From Pseudomonadota bacterium (GTDB lineage Bacteria > Myxococcota > Polyangia > GCA-2747355 > JACKDQ01): a stretch of DNA of 7,338 nucleotides. Shown here piece after piece: positions 6,633-7,338 of the stretch (position 1 is its first letter; every line of letters starts with the position of its first letter). A program made the translations under genes and the position numbers. The stretch covers positions 1 to 7,338 of the forward strand of contig JAUVBO010000111.1 of assembly GCA_030591195.1 (NCBI GenBank), written 5' to 3'. The notes under the pieces were generated by a model. It was not told the origin of the DNA. It searched no databases and was given only the letters and a program-made list of their open reading frames with translations.

Positions 6633-7338
6633 TCACTCCCCCCGCAGGACCCGCGGATCGAGGGCGACGCCATGTCGCTCGAACCGCTCCAGCAGCAGCG
6701 ACTGACCGCTGCAGATCCAGCGTTGCTCCCGCGCCTCGTAGCAGAAGACCTGGTTCAGGTCCATCTCCCCGCCCTTGACCCCGCGGACCTCGGCCAGCTC
6801 GCTGACGTAGCGCTGGCCGTCGGCTGCGCGGCTGATGTGGATCACGACCTGAATCGCCCGGGCGAGCATGTTGAGCATCAGCGACTCGGAGAGCTGCGTC
6901 CTGGCCAAGGTCATCATCGACATCAGGCGGGTGAACGCGTCGGCCACGCCGTTGGCGTGGACCGTCGTCATCGACCCCTCGTGGCCGCTGTTCATCGCCT
7001 GGATCATGTCCATCACCTCTTCGGACCGCACCTCGCCGACAATGATCCGATCCGGCCGCATCCGGAGCGCGTTGCGCACCAGATCGCGAACACTGATCTC
7101 CCCGCGCCGCTCGATGTTCGGTGGCCTGGTCTCGAGGCGCACCAGGTTCTCGTGCTTCAGCAGCAGCTCGGCCGAGTCCTCGAGGGTGATGATCCGCTCA
7201 CGCGGCGAGACGCAGGCCGAGATCGCGTTGAGCAAGGTGGTCTTGCCTGCCCCGGTGCCGCCACAGACGAGCAGGTTCGCTCGGGACTGCACCGCGCTGC
7301 GCAAGTAGTGGGCCAACGCCGCGCTCAACGTTCCGCGC
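6633..7338 (-). CDS. tadA: Tad/Flp pilus secretion ATPase TadA (CpaF), C-terminal part, 5' end outside window
   Basis: Hexameric cytoplasmic ATPase of the PilT/VirB11/GspE superfamily that powers assembly of Flp/Tad (type IVc) pili. The 234 visible residues contain all the nucleotide-binding motifs in order. These are Walker A GGTGAGKT (visible residues 26-33), an Asp box ITLEDSAEL (50-58), the CpaF signature RLETRPPNIE (67-76), an atypical Walker B IIVGEVR with its Glu at 102, and a His box GSMTTVHANG (121-130). The reading frame is open to the right edge. The residues before Walker A (RGTLSAALAHYLRSAV) match the segment preceding the P-loop in CpaF proteins, so the TTG at 7328 is an internal codon and not a start. 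About half of a normal CpaF (its N-terminal domain) lies outside. It stops 3 bases before tadB, and the two genes are evidently co-translated. Identity is secure; the symbol follows from the tadB and tadC neighbours. Confidence 0.95.
   Translation of the reverse strand, partial: RGTLSAALAHYLRSAVQSRANLLVCGGTGAGKTTLLNAISACVSPRERIITLEDSAELLLKHENLVRLETRPPNIERRGEISVRDLVRNALRMRPDRIIVGEVRSEEVMDMIQAMNSGHEGSMTTVHANGVADAFTRLMSMMTLARTQLSESLMLNMLARAIQVVIHISRAADGQRYVSELAEVRGVKGGEMDLNQVFCYEAREQRWICSGQSLLLERFERHGVALDPRVLRGE
6636..6643 (-). promoter_or_regulatory. Shine-Dalgarno that sets the GTG start of tadB
   Basis: On the minus strand a G-rich purine run ending GGAG (GGAG at 6639-6636) lies 6 bases before the GTG at 6629-6627. 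It sits inside the last codons of tadA and ends directly at the tadA TGA stop. This strong, well-spaced site is the main reason for accepting a GTG start for tadB, and it implies translational coupling to tadA. Confidence 0.7.

Overview
The window is a stretch of very GC-rich bacterial DNA (roughly two thirds G+C by eye) in which every supportable gene lies on the minus strand. Transcription therefore runs from the right edge (7338) to the left edge (1). No RNA genes, CRISPR array, insertion sequence or large repeat is visible, and no gene-free stretch exceeds about 70 bases. The organism is probably a high-GC Proteobacterium-like or Myxococcota/deltaproteobacterial-type Gram-negative. This is inferred from the Tad-pilus genes linked to a cysteine-rich von Willebrand A protein and from the lipoprotein/sensor pair. 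It is not proven by any marker gene here.

Right part (7338 to about 3199): a compact Tad/Flp type IVc pilus (tight adherence) operon. It holds, in order, the 3' end of the TadA/CpaF secretion ATPase, TadB and TadC (the two inner-membrane platform proteins of the GspF/T2SF family), and a 513-residue TadG-like protein. The TadG-like protein has an N-terminal membrane anchor and an exported vWA domain carrying a complete MIDAS motif. Gaps are 3 and 27 bases, and tadC may overlap the vWA gene by 4 bases (GTGA). The vWA domain is interrupted just after its DxSxS motif by a Gly/Tyr-rich segment and a module of eight cysteines, the most distinctive feature of the window.

Middle (3191 to 1887): rarA (mgsA), the AAA+ replication-associated recombination ATPase. 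It starts 7 bases after the vWA stop codon, with a Shine-Dalgarno that overlaps that stop. A genome-maintenance gene thus appears to be transcribed and translated as the tail of a pilus operon.

Left part (1819 to 1): after a 67-base gap comes a lipoprotein of the DppA/OppA substrate-binding family (SBP_bac_5). Eighteen bases later begins a membrane protein that runs off the window; its N-terminus looks like that of a sensor histidine kinase. No permease or ATPase of an ABC importer is present between them. The pair could be a ligand-sensing unit rather than, or as well as, part of a transporter. The other long reading frames on both strands are antisense or frame shadows typical of GC-rich coding DNA.
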